Assembly: GCF_012935695.1 (NCBI RefSeq)
Contig: NZ_CP052859.1
Coordinates: 4,071,001 to 4,135,000, forward strand
DNA length: 64,000 bases
Source of the DNA: Pseudomonas sp. ADAK18
Lineage (GTDB): Bacteria; Pseudomonadota; Gammaproteobacteria; Pseudomonadales; Pseudomonadaceae
Direction: 5' to 3'
The notes beneath the pieces were generated by a model that worked only from the letters and a program-made list of their open reading frames with translations, made no database searches and was not told the DNA's origin. Positions 7,456 through 15,583 of this stretch are shown piece after piece. The translations under genes and the position numbers were made by a program. How positions within the stretch are numbered: position 1 is the first letter of the stretch; each line of letters begins with the position of its first letter.

Positions 7456-8085
7456 TCAGGCCTCGACCATGAACGGGGCTGGATCGCCGCAACCGACGCG
7501 GACCACTTCCGGCTCGCCATCGGCCAGGTTGATCACGGTGGAGGCCTTGTTACCGCCGTAGCCACCGTCGATGATCAGGTCGACGTGTTTTTCCAGCAAC
7601 CGGCGCATTTCGTAGGGATCGTACAGCGGCTCGGTTTCCCCGGGCAGGATCAGCGACACGCTCATCAACGGTTCGCCCAGTTCCGCAAGCAGCGCCAGCG
7701 CAATCGGGTGCTCCGGAACCCGCAAGCCGATGGTGCGCTTCTTCGGGTGCAGCAACAGGCGCGGCACTTCGCGGGTAGCGTTGAGAATGAAGGTGTAGGG
7801 CCCCGGCGTGTGGGCCTTGAGCAGACGGAAGGTGCCGGTGTCGACCTTAGCGAACAACCCCAACTGGGAAAGGTCACTGCAAATCAGCGCGAAGTTGTGG
7901 TTTTTGTCCAGGTCACGCAGACGTCTTACCCGTTCAACGGCGCTTTTGTCGCCAATCTGGCAACCGATGGCGTAGGACGAGTCCGTGGGGTAGATCACCA
8001 CGCCACCGGCACGGATGATCTCCACCGCCTGTTTGATCAGGCGCGCTTGCGGGTTTTCCGGATGAATCTGGAAAAATTGACTCAC
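7456..8085 (-). CDS. yciO: YciO/Sua5-family threonylcarbamoyl-AMP synthase-like protein
   Basis: A 209-residue protein of the YrdC/Sua5/YciO superfamily, which makes or binds threonylcarbamoyl-AMP for tRNA t6A. The pattern is SQFFQIHPENPQ, then GGVVIYPTDSSYAIGC and TIGLRVPEHPIALAL. YciO is the paralogue normally found beside the yciV and scp genes, and its biochemical role is less settled than that of TsaC. I place the start at a GTG at 8085, preceded by AGGTAGAGAA, because it gives the usual 206-209 residues. An ATG 13 codons upstream would add unconserved sequence. Confidence 0.85.
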   Translation of the reverse strand: MSQFFQIHPENPQARLIKQAVEIIRAGGVVIYPTDSSYAIGCQIGDKSAVERVRRLRDLDKNHNFALICSDLSQLGLFAKVDTGTFRLLKAHTPGPYTFILNATREVPRLLLHPKKRTIGLRVPEHPIALALLAELGEPLMSVSLILPGETEPLYDPYEMRRLLEKHVDLIIDGGYGGNKASTVINLADGEPEVVRVGCGDPAPFMVEA

Positions 8086-8098
8086 GTTCTCTACCTGT

Positions 8099-8962
8099 TC
8101 AGACGGTGGCAATAATGGGTTCATGTTTGAACCGACACCAAAGGGGCGGCAAATCTTCCGGGAGTTGGCGGTATTCACCAATCTCCGACCAGCCGCCAGG
8201 GCCATGGAAATCACTGCCGGCACTCACCAGCAGTCCGAACTCACGGGCCAGAATCGCCAGGCTGCCCACCTGTTCGGCGGGTTGATGCCCGTTGACCACT
8301 TCGATGGCGTGGCCACCCGCTTGAATATAGTCGCCAATCAGTTTGCGGCGTTTGCTGCGAGTAAAGTCGTAGTGCCAGGGATGCGCCAGGCTGACCCAGG
8401 CTTTGGCGGCCCGTAACGTGGCAACGGTGTCTTCCAGGGTTGGCCAGTGTTGCTTGACGTCCCCCAGCTTGCCGGCCCCCAGCCATTTGCGGAACGCTTC
8501 GGCGCGATCCTTTACAAAACCTTCACGCACCATCCAGTCGGCAAAATGCGGGCGGGCCGGCGCGTTGCCGCTGTCGCCCAGTTCCTGTTGGATGGCGCGA
8601 GCGCCTTCCAGGCCGTTGGGCATGCCCTTGAGGGCCAGTTTTCGGCTTATCTCTTCGGACCGCAGCCAACGGCCATCGTGCAATTTGGCGATGGCCTCCA
8701 CCAGCGGGGGCGCGTTTACGTCAAAACCATAGCCCAGCACATGAATGGTTGCGCCGCCCCAAGTGCAGGACAATTCAACGCCGTTGACCAGTTGCATCCC
8801 CAAGGCATTCGCCGCAACGCGGGCCTCTTCCAGGCCTTCGAGGGTGTCGTGGTCGGTCAACGACAGGACTCGCACGCCTTTTTCAAACGCACGCGCAACC
8901 AGTACCGCGGGCGCCAGGGCGCCGTCGGAGGCCGTGCTGTGGCAGTGCAAATCAACATTCAC
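8099..8962 (-). CDS. rnm: PHP-domain phosphoesterase Rnm (YciV, RNase AM)
   Basis: YciV/Rnm enzymes are metal-dependent 5'-3' exoribonucleases that trim rRNA 5' ends and hydrolyse 3',5'-nucleotide bisphosphates. The 287-residue protein shows the PHP metal motifs: VDLHCHSTASDG at the N-terminus, SLTDHDT near residue 40, AHPWHYD in the middle and SAGSDFHGP near the end. GTG at 8962 is chosen because family members begin just before the DLHCHS motif; a TTG at 9004 would add 14 residues. The gene ends 13 bases before yciO and begins back to back with yciB on the other strand. Confidence 0.88.
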   Translation of the reverse strand: MNVDLHCHSTASDGALAPAVLVARAFEKGVRVLSLTDHDTLEGLEEARVAANALGMQLVNGVELSCTWGGATIHVLGYGFDVNAPPLVEAIAKLHDGRWLRSEEISRKLALKGMPNGLEGARAIQQELGDSGNAPARPHFADWMVREGFVKDRAEAFRKWLGAGKLGDVKQHWPTLEDTVATLRAAKAWVSLAHPWHYDFTRSKRRKLIGDYIQAGGHAIEVVNGHQPAEQVGSLAILAREFGLLVSAGSDFHGPGGWSEIGEYRQLPEDLPPLWCRFKHEPIIATV

Positions 8963-9049
8963 GGGAGTGTGTAACCTCAAGTCAGCTGGCGCTTTCGCTA
9001 CCAAGGATGTTTGTTATTATGCCGCCACATCCAGCTTCTGGCTCTTACT

Positions 9050-9646
9050 GTGAAACAATTCATCGACTTCATCCCGCTGTTACTGTTTTTCATCGTCTAC
9101 AAGCTCGACCCTCGGGTCATCGATATCGCTGGCCATGAGCTGACGGTCGGTGGCATCTACAGCGCCACCGCAGTGCTGATCATCAGCTCCCTGGTGGTCT
9201 ACGGCGCCCTCTTCATCTCCCAGCGCAAGCTGGAAAAAAGCCAATGGCTGACCCTGATCGCCTGCCTGGTCTTCGGCAGCCTGACCCTGGCCTTCCACAG
9301 CGAAACCTTCCTTAAATGGAAAGCCCCGGTGGTCAACTGGCTGTTCGCCCTGGCCTTTATCGGCAGCCACTTCATCGGTGACCGCCTGCTGATCAAGCGC
9401 ATCATGGGCCACGCGCTGACGTTGCCGGAGCCGGTCTGGACCCGCCTGAACATTGCCTGGATCGCGTTTTTCCTGTTCTGCGGCGCGGCTAACCTGTTCG
9501 TCGCCTTTACCTTCCAGAACTACTGGGTCGACTTCAAGGTCTTCGGCAGCCTGGGCATGACCGTGCTATTCCTGGTTGCCCAGGGCATCTACCTGTCGCG
9601 TCACCTGCATGACACCGACCCTACCACGCCGAAAACCGAGGACTGA
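9050..9646 (+). CDS. yciB: Inner membrane septation protein YciB (IspA family)
   Basis: A 198-residue polytopic membrane protein implicated in envelope synthesis and normal septation. It begins with [18 protein letters not shown], the usual family N-terminus, and contains [14 protein letters not shown] and the conserved [16 protein letters not shown]...W..FKVFG segment. Five to six hydrophobic segments are visible. The start is a GTG at 9050; an in-frame ATG at 9011 would add a non-hydrophobic extension not seen in the family. The yciI ATG follows one base after its TGA. Confidence 0.93.
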   Translation: MKQFIDFIPLLLFFIVYKLDPRVIDIAGHELTVGGIYSATAVLIISSLVVYGALFISQRKLEKSQWLTLIACLVFGSLTLAFHSETFLKWKAPVVNWLFALAFIGSHFIGDRLLIKRIMGHALTLPEPVWTRLNIAWIAFFLFCGAANLFVAFTFQNYWVDFKVFGSLGMTVLFLVAQGIYLSRHLHDTDPTTPKTED

Positions 9647-9647
9647 C

Positions 9648-9947
9648 ATGCTCTACGCCATCATTGCTACCGACGTTGCCAACTCGCTGGAAAAACGCCT
9701 GGCCGCGCGCCCGGCCCACCTCGAGCGCCTGAAACAGCTGCAAGCTGAAGGGCGTGTGGTGCTTGCCGGGCCTCACCCGGCCGTCGATAGCAATGACCCT
9801 GGCGCAGCCGGTTTCACTGGCAGCCTGATCGTTGCCGAGTTTGCCTCCCTCGAAAACGCACAAGCCTGGGCCAAGGCCGACCCGTATGTAGCCGCCGGTG
9901 TCTACGCTGATGTGGTGATCAAGCCGTTCAAACAAGTCCTGCCTTGA
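9648..9947 (+). CDS. yciI: YciI family protein
   Basis: A 99-residue cytoplasmic protein with a dimeric ferredoxin-like fold. It starts [19 protein letters not shown] and has the conserved His-Asp-type pocket elements ([23 protein letters not shown]..., then [18 protein letters not shown]). Family members resemble muconolactone isomerases, but the E. coli protein has no proven role. It follows yciB by one base and is surely co-transcribed. Confidence 0.9.
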   Translation: MLYAIIATDVANSLEKRLAARPAHLERLKQLQAEGRVVLAGPHPAVDSNDPGAAGFTGSLIVAEFASLENAQAWAKADPYVAAGVYADVVIKPFKQVLP

Positions 9948-10051
9948 CCCGGCTACGCTGAACCTATTGGGTTTGGCGTACTCCTATCGCTCATCATTCT
10001 CGGTAACCTGCCGACAACGTGCTGAACAATCGATTGGAATCAGGAGTTCCG

Positions 10052-10474
10052 ATGCGCTTAAGTCAGTTGTGTCTGTTGGCAGTGTTAACGATCGGGGCAA
10101 CCGCCCATGCTGAAGAGACCTCGAACACCGGCAGTTCCACGCCCCTGTCCTTGAGTGCCGGCAGCCAGATCACCGAGTTGCAGCAACGCTTGAAGGAAAG
10201 CGAACGGCTGCGTGACGAACTGGGCAAACAATTGCAAAGCACCGAATTGAAAGGCGCCGATGCCTCCCGCGAAAGTGCCCAATTGAATCGACTGCGCCAG
10301 GAGAACCAACGCCTTGTCCAGCAACTCAAAGAAGCACAGGGCACTGTGTTGCCACGCTGGCTGACCGAGCAGCAACAATGGTTTGTGACAGGTGCAGGAG
10401 TAGCGTTGATCGCCCTGCTATGCGGTATCTTCGCCAGCGGCGGGCACCGGCGCCGTCGACAATGGCTAAATTGA
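10052..10474 (+). CDS. Exported coiled-coil protein with C-terminal membrane anchor
   Basis: A 140-residue protein: signal peptide (residues 1-20, ending AHA), a coiled coil at about 40-105 rich in Leu, Gln, Glu and Arg, a single membrane helix (WFVTGAGVALIALLCGIFAS) and a basic tail. This is the C-terminal architecture of TIGR04211-type SH3-and-anchor proteins, but the SH3 domain is missing. The start at 10052 has AGGAG in front and a clean signal peptide. It lies eight bases before cpxR and is probably co-transcribed. Function unknown; envelope-stress context is suggestive. Confidence 0.75.
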   Translation: MRLSQLCLLAVLTIGATAHAEETSNTGSSTPLSLSAGSQITELQQRLKESERLRDELGKQLQSTELKGADASRESAQLNRLRQENQRLVQQLKEAQGTVLPRWLTEQQQWFVTGAGVALIALLCGIFASGGHRRRRQWLN

Positions 10475-10481
10475 GTGAGTC

Positions 10482-11159
10482 ATGAGCGAGCTGTTACTGA
10501 TAGACGATGACCAGGAGCTCTGTGAGCTGCTGACCAGTTGGTTGAGCCAGGAAGGCTTCCAGGTACGCGCTTGCCATGATGGCCTGAGCGCGCGCAAGGC
10601 GTTGGCCGAGGCCGCACCCGCTGCCGTGGTGCTTGACGTGATGCTGCCCGATGGCAGCGGCCTGGAACTGCTCAAGCAATTGCGTAGTGATCACCCGGAG
10701 TTGCCGGTGCTGATGCTCTCGGCCCGGGGCGAACCGCTGGACCGGATTCTCGGCCTGGAACTGGGCGCTGACGATTACCTGGCCAAGCCCTGTGATCCAC
10801 GGGAATTGACTGCTCGCTTGCGCGCCGTATTGCGTCGTAGCCACCCGGCCGCGGTGTCAACCCAGTTGGAGCTGGGTGACCTGTGCTTCAGCCCGGTGCG
10901 CGGCGTGGTCACTATCGACGAACAGGAGTTCGCCCTCACTGTCTCCGAAAGCCGTCTGTTGGAAGCCTTGCTGCGCCAGCCGGGCGAGCCGCTGGACAAG
11001 CAGGAACTGGCGCAGATAGCCCTGGGCCGCAAGCTGACCCTGTACGACCGCAGCCTGGACATGCACGTCAGCAACCTGCGCAAGAAGATCGGCCCACACG
11101 CGGATGGCCGACCACGGATCATGGCGCTGCGCAGCCGTGGTTACTACTACAGCCTCTGA
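10482..11159 (+). CDS. cpxR: CpxR-like envelope stress response regulator
   Basis: An OmpR/PhoB-type response regulator of 225 residues. The receiver domain has the acidic pocket (D8-D10), phospho-acceptor D52 in VVLDVMLPDGSG, switch S80 and K102 in LAKPCDP. A winged-helix DNA-binding domain follows and ends RIMALRSRGYYYSL. The matching kinase lies at 11866 and a CpxP/Spy-like protein lies between, the same layout as P. aeruginosa PA3204-PA3206 as I recall it. The CpxR name rests on this layout and on similarity. Confidence 0.87.
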   Translation: MSELLLIDDDQELCELLTSWLSQEGFQVRACHDGLSARKALAEAAPAAVVLDVMLPDGSGLELLKQLRSDHPELPVLMLSARGEPLDRILGLELGADDYLAKPCDPRELTARLRAVLRRSHPAAVSTQLELGDLCFSPVRGVVTIDEQEFALTVSESRLLEALLRQPGEPLDKQELAQIALGRKLTLYDRSLDMHVSNLRKKIGPHADGRPRIMALRSRGYYYSL

Positions 11160-11335
11160 TGTTCCCTCTGTAGCCGCTGCCGAGGCACCGGCTACAGAAA
11201 ATCAGGTCCCCAGTTTTGTAAGCCCCCGCCAAAATCGTCTTTACCCAAGCTTTACCCTCCCCTGACCGCCGCTGACCTTGATCTCCTTAATCTACTCACA
11301 TCCGGACTCACCGGAATCGAGACAGGAGAAACACC

Positions 11336-11800
11336 ATGCGCAAGACCCTTATCGCTCTGATGTTCGCGGCAGCCCTGCCTACTGTTGCCATGGCGGCCAT
11401 GCCAGAAGGCCAAGGCCCAATGGGCGGTTCCGAAGGCCACATGATGGGCGGCCCGGGCCACGGCGGCGAACACGGCATGCGTGGCAAAGGTGGCCCCTTC
11501 AGCCAGCTTGATCTGAGCCGCGAACAGCGCCAGCAGATCGGCAAATTGATGGGCCAGCAAATGCACGGTCGCAAGGAACTGGTCAAAAAGTACCTGGATA
11601 AACTCCCGGCCGCCGACCAGAAAGCCATGCAGGACGAAATGGCTGCCGCCAAGCAGAAAACCCAGACCGACATTCGCGCTGTGCTGAAACCCGATCAACA
11701 GAAGAAATTCGACGAGATCGTGAAAAAACAAGCCGAGCGCCGTGCCGAGTGGAAGGAATTCCAGGCCTGGAAAGCGCAACAACCGCAAAAAGCGCAATAA
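11336..11800 (+). CDS. CpxP/Spy-family periplasmic protein, His/Met-rich
   Basis: A 154-residue secreted protein with a signal peptide (MRKTLIALMFAAALPTVAMA). Residues 21-55 are very rich in Met, His and Gly (MGGSEGHMMGGPGHGGEHG), then two LTxxQ-like motifs follow: LSREQRQQI and LKPDQQKKF. This is the all-helical CpxP/Spy/ZraP fold, which acts as a chaperone and as a brake on the sensor kinase. The Met/His segment suggests metal binding, as in ZraP. AGGAG precedes the ATG. Its place between cpxR and cpxA supports a regulatory role. Confidence 0.87.
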   Translation: MRKTLIALMFAAALPTVAMAAMPEGQGPMGGSEGHMMGGPGHGGEHGMRGKGGPFSQLDLSREQRQQIGKLMGQQMHGRKELVKKYLDKLPAADQKAMQDEMAAAKQKTQTDIRAVLKPDQQKKFDEIVKKQAERRAEWKEFQAWKAQQPQKAQ

Positions 11801-11818
11801 TGATCTAGCTTCACTCCC

Positions 11819-11851
11819 AGCCCAGTGGCCCATGCCGCTGGGCTTTTCCTG
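11819..11851 (+). terminator. Hairpin between the CpxP-like gene and cpxA (partial terminator)
   Basis: An 11-bp stem (11819-11829 with 11834-11844) with a CCAT loop is followed by TTTT. It lies 18 bases after the CpxP-like stop and 15 bases before the cpxA GTG. It should reduce read-through, giving more periplasmic protein than kinase. Confidence 0.75.
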
Positions 11852-11865
11852 TTTGAGGGTTTCCC

Positions 11866-13209
11866 GTGCGTTCATTGTTCTGGCGCATCCTCGCCAGCTT
11901 CTGGCTGGCCATCGCCCTGGTTGCTGGGTTGTCGCTCCTGCTTGGGCATATGCTCAACCAGGACGCCTGGATTCTCAGCCGCCACCCAGGCCTCGCCAAC
12001 CTTGCCGAAGAATGGACCCAGCTCTACGAAGCCCAGGGCGAAGACGCTGCCCAGGACTTGCTGCAGCAGCGCAAGCGCCAGTACCACATCGACGTGCAAG
12101 TGCTTAACGAAAGCGGCGAGCCGGTGGTACGCGGTACCTTTCCGCGCCGGGCCGCCGCCTTCGAAGCGCGGCAAAACGACAACCAGGACCGCCACCTGCC
12201 CTGGCGCCGGCTGACCGCTGAATACACCAGCGCGAAAACGGGTGACACCTACCTGTTGATCTACCGCATTCCCCACCCGGAACTGGACGCCTGGCATCGC
12301 AGCAGCCTGCTGTGGCCCTTCAGTGCGCTGACCATTGCCCTGGTGGTACTGACCCTGTTCAGCCTGCTGGTGACGCTCTCCATCACCCGCCCCCTTAGCC
12401 GCCTGCGCAGCGCAGTGCATGACCTGGGCCAGACCACTTATCAGCAAAACAGCCTGGCGCAACTGTCTAACCGTCGTGATGAATTTGGCGTGCTGGCCAC
12501 CGACTTCAACCGTATGGGCGCACGCCTGCAAAGCCTGATCAGCAGTCAACGCCAGCTACTGCGGGACGTGTCCCACGAACTGCGCTCGCCCCTGGCTCGC
12601 CTACGGATCGCCCTGGCCCTGGCGGAACGCGCCACGCCCGAAGCCCGGGAAAAACTCTGGCCACGCCTGACCCGCGAATGCGACCGGCTGGAAGCCTTGA
12701 TCAGCGAGATTCTGGTGCTGGCCCGTGTCGATGCCGACAACGCCAGCGCCGAAGACATCGAACTCAATCCGCTGCTCAAGACCCTGCAAAAAGATGCTCT
12801 GCTCGGCGCGCCGGACCAACCCGTGCAGCTCGAAGCGCAAGCGGGGCTGCAGCTTAAGGGCTGGCCAACCATGATCGAGCGCGCACTGGACAACCTGCTG
12901 CGTAACGCCCAACGCTTCAACCCGCCAGGGCTGCCAATTGAAATGCACGCCCAACGTCAGGGCGAACGCATTGTGATCAGCGTGCGCGACCATGGCCCAG
13001 GCGTAGATGCCGAGCATCTGAACCAGCTGGGCGAGCCGTTTTACCGTGCTCCAGGCCAAACCGCCCAAGGCCATGGCCTGGGCCTGGCCATCGCACGCCG
13101 CGCCGCCGAACGCCATGGCGGCAGCCTGATCCTGGCCAATCACCCCGAAGGCGGATTTATCGCCAGCCTCGATTTGCCATTGGAGCCAGGGGTTGCAGTA
13201 CAACCCTAA
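11866..13209 (+). CDS. cpxA: CpxA-like sensor histidine kinase
   Basis: An inner-membrane sensor kinase of 447 residues. A first membrane helix (about 8-27) and a second (about 145-168) enclose a periplasmic sensor domain. Then come HAMP, the dimerisation domain with phospho-acceptor H237 in DVSHELRSPLARLR, and a catalytic ATPase domain with N box (LDNLLRNAQRFNP), G1 (DHGPGVD) and G2 (GHGLGLAIARR). It begins with GTG at 11866 after a GAGGG ribosome site. It pairs with the CpxR-like regulator; the CpxP-like protein is the likely negative partner of its sensor domain. Confidence 0.87.
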   Translation: MRSLFWRILASFWLAIALVAGLSLLLGHMLNQDAWILSRHPGLANLAEEWTQLYEAQGEDAAQDLLQQRKRQYHIDVQVLNESGEPVVRGTFPRRAAAFEARQNDNQDRHLPWRRLTAEYTSAKTGDTYLLIYRIPHPELDAWHRSSLLWPFSALTIALVVLTLFSLLVTLSITRPLSRLRSAVHDLGQTTYQQNSLAQLSNRRDEFGVLATDFNRMGARLQSLISSQRQLLRDVSHELRSPLARLRIALALAERATPEAREKLWPRLTRECDRLEALISEILVLARVDADNASAEDIELNPLLKTLQKDALLGAPDQPVQLEAQAGLQLKGWPTMIERALDNLLRNAQRFNPPGLPIEMHAQRQGERIVISVRDHGPGVDAEHLNQLGEPFYRAPGQTAQGHGLGLAIARRAAERHGGSLILANHPEGGFIASLDLPLEPGVAVQP

Positions 13210-13249
13210 GGTTGTTCTATGCTGGCCCTTCTCTTATGGAGGGCCTTTG

Positions 13250-14599
13250 ATGACTGATCTGCTCACATCCATCCAAGCTGCACTCGATCTACCGCGTACT
13301 CCGCTGACCTTCACCGAGGCCGGCGCCCTGCCTTCAACCTTTGCCGTGACTGAATTGGCCAGTGCTACTGTCGGCGCAGCAGGCCAGGCCGTTGCCGAGT
13401 TGCTGCAACAACAAACCGGGCGCTTGCCCACAGTCTCCGTGGACCGACGTCTCGCCTCGTTCTGGTTTTCCACGTCACTACGCCCCGTCGGCTGGACCGT
13501 ACCGCCGCTGTGGGACCCGATTGCCGGAGACTACGCCAGCGCCGATGGCTGGATCCGCCTGCACACCAACGCGCCCCACCACCGCGCTGCCGCCGAGCGG
13601 GTGTTGGGGCAAGTGGCTGATCGTGAGGCCATGGCGCTCAAGGTCGCACAATGGAACGCCGCTGAACTGGAACAAGCCATCGTCGACGAGGGTGGCTGTG
13701 CAGCGCAGATGCGCTCGTGGCAAGACTGGCAGGCCCATCCTCAAGGCCTGGCGGTCAATCAGGAGCCACTGATCCAACACCAAACCAGCGATGCCGTCAG
13801 CGAAAAACCCTGGCTCGGTTCAGTGGCGCGCCCCTTGGCCGGTATCAAGGTGCTCGACCTGACTCGCGTTCTGGCGGGCCCGGTGGCCAGCCGCTTTCTC
13901 GCAGGGTTAGGCGCCGATGTATTGCGCATCGACTCCCCCGACTGGAACGAAGCAGGCGTGGTGCCGGAAATGACCCTGGGTAAACGCTGCGCGCGCCTCG
14001 ACCTGAAGAGCCCAGATGACCGGAAGGTCTTCGAGGACCTGCTCAAGGACGCCGATATTCTCTTCCATGGCTACCGCGCCGATGCCCTGGAGCAATTGGG
14101 ATACGGAGCGGGCGAGTTGCAGCTACTCGCACCGGGCCTGATCGACGTCAGCCTCAACGCCTATGGTTGGAGCGGCCCATGGCGCAATCGCCGAGGCTTC
14201 GACAGCCTGGTGCAGATGAGCAGCGGCATTGCTCAGGCCGGCCTGCAGTGGAAACAAGCCAACAAGCCGGTGCCACTGCCGTTGCAGGCGTTGGACCATG
14301 CCACCGGTTACTTGATGGCAGCCAGCGCGATTCGTGCACTGAGTGAACGGCTGAAGTCCGGCCGGGGCGGTTCGGCGCTGCTGTCACTGGCGCGCACAGC
14401 GAAGTTATTGGTGAAGGCAGGGTTGGTCACGGAACAACCCGCGCTACGTGCCGAAGAACCTACCGATCAGGGGCTGGTGGTGGAACAAACGGCCTGGGGA
14501 CCGGCCCATCGCTTGCTGGCGCCGCTGACCATCAGCGGCACACCGTTGCAGTGGGATTTGCCGGCGGGGGAATTGGGGTCACATCGGCCTCAGTGGTGA
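13250..14599 (+). CDS. CaiB/BaiF-family CoA transferase
   Basis: A 449-residue class III CoA transferase. The second half carries the family start ARPLAGIKVLDLTRVLAGPVA, followed by GADVLRIDSP..., LDLKSPDDRKVF and GLIDVSLNAYGWSGPW. The N-terminal ~200 residues are a more diverged region resembling a second CaiB-like lobe, so substrate cannot be assigned. GGAGG precedes the ATG. The gene stands alone between cpxA and a REPIN. Confidence 0.82.
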   Translation: MTDLLTSIQAALDLPRTPLTFTEAGALPSTFAVTELASATVGAAGQAVAELLQQQTGRLPTVSVDRRLASFWFSTSLRPVGWTVPPLWDPIAGDYASADGWIRLHTNAPHHRAAAERVLGQVADREAMALKVAQWNAAELEQAIVDEGGCAAQMRSWQDWQAHPQGLAVNQEPLIQHQTSDAVSEKPWLGSVARPLAGIKVLDLTRVLAGPVASRFLAGLGADVLRIDSPDWNEAGVVPEMTLGKRCARLDLKSPDDRKVFEDLLKDADILFHGYRADALEQLGYGAGELQLLAPGLIDVSLNAYGWSGPWRNRRGFDSLVQMSSGIAQAGLQWKQANKPVPLPLQALDHATGYLMAASAIRALSERLKSGRGGSALLSLARTAKLLVKAGLVTEQPALRAEEPTDQGLVVEQTAWGPAHRLLAPLTISGTPLQWDLPAGELGSHRPQW

Positions 14600-14612
14600 C
14601 CTTTCGATCGCT

Positions 14613-14694
14613 ATCGCAGGCAAGCCAGCTCCCACATTGATCAGCGTATCTCCTGAACAACGCGGTCAAATGTGGGAGCGGGCTTGCCTGCGAT
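14613..14694. repeat. REPIN in the opposite orientation, GTGGGAGC type
   Basis: Inverted REP units facing inward (ATCGCAGGCAAGCCAGCTCCCAC ... GTGGGAGCGGGCTTGCCTGCGAT, abbreviated) with about 35 bases between. It lies between the convergent ends of the CoA transferase gene and alkA. Confidence 0.85.
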
Positions 14695-14713
14695 GAGGCC
14701 CTCATAGACTCCA

Positions 14714-15583
14714 TCAATCTACCCGGCTTAACGATGTCCACAAATGCTGCGCCGCATAGGCTCTAAGCGGCCGCCAGGCCTCGGCCCGCGCCAGTAACTG
14801 GCGCGCGGTCACGGGGCCGCCTTCCAGTGCCGCCAACGCATTGATCAAACCGATATCCCCCGATGCAAATGCATCTGGCTCGCGCATCTGGCGCATGGCG
14901 ATGTACTGCGCGGTCCAGTCGCCAATCCCGGGCAACTCGACCAACCGCGCTATCGCGTCCTTGAGACTGGCTTTGGGCTGGAAAATCTGCGGATCATCCA
15001 ACAACGCCTGGGCCACGCCCGACAGGGTTCGCCCCCGGCTTTTCGGCATGCCCAGGCTAGCCAAATCCGCTGCCGCCAGCACCTCAGCCGTAGGAAAGAC
15101 ATGTGTCACGCCCGCCTGTGGCGTCTCCAGCGGCCCGCCATACTGTGCAACCAGCTTGCCCGCCAAACGGATCGCCGCGACCACGGTAATTTGCTGGCCC
15201 AGCACCGCGCGAATCGCCACCTCCAGGCCATCCCAGGTGCCCGGCACCCGCAGGCCCGGGCGCGCCGCTACCAGCCGCGCCATCAAGGGATCGGCTGCCA
15301 GTTGTTGATTGATGCCTTGCACATCAGCGTCCAAGTCAAACATCGCACGCAGACGCAGGACAATCTCCGACAGTGCATCCGGCTCAGCGAAGTCGACCGT
15401 CACATCAAGCCAATCCCCCTCACCCGACTCAACACTGACCCAGCCATGCTGGCCATCGATGCTGATGCTGCGCGTATACACACCCGCCACCACCGTCTCC
15501 AACCCGCTGATCGCCCGCGCCGCCAAAAAACCCAGCATCGCCTCCCAGTCATAAGGGGCTTGATACGCCAACTGCACCTTCAC
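14714..15583 (-). CDS. alkA: DNA-3-methyladenine glycosylase II (AlkA type)
   Basis: Excises alkylated bases such as 3-methyladenine. The 289-residue protein has an AlkA N-terminal domain, the helix-hairpin-helix motif LPGIGDWTAQY (about 217-227) and the catalytic Asp in FASGDIGL (about 243), and ends with the AlkA-like RPLRAYAAQHLWTSL. The GTG start at 15583 overlaps the TGA of the upstream permease gene by four bases (GTGA), so the two are translationally coupled. That pairing of a repair enzyme with an antiporter is odd and has no obvious functional logic. Confidence 0.9.
   Translation of the reverse strand: MKVQLAYQAPYDWEAMLGFLAARAISGLETVVAGVYTRSISIDGQHGWVSVESGEGDWLDVTVDFAEPDALSEIVLRLRAMFDLDADVQGINQQLAADPLMARLVAARPGLRVPGTWDGLEVAIRAVLGQQITVVAAIRLAGKLVAQYGGPLETPQAGVTHVFPTAEVLAAADLASLGMPKSRGRTLSGVAQALLDDPQIFQPKASLKDAIARLVELPGIGDWTAQYIAMRQMREPDAFASGDIGLINALAALEGGPVTARQLLARAEAWRPLRAYAAQHLWTSLSRVD

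Noticed and set aside
6553..8115. Plus-strand frame of about 520 codons opposite scpA and yciO
   Set aside because: The true genes are well conserved on the minus strand; the mirror product is His/Gln-rich and meaningless.
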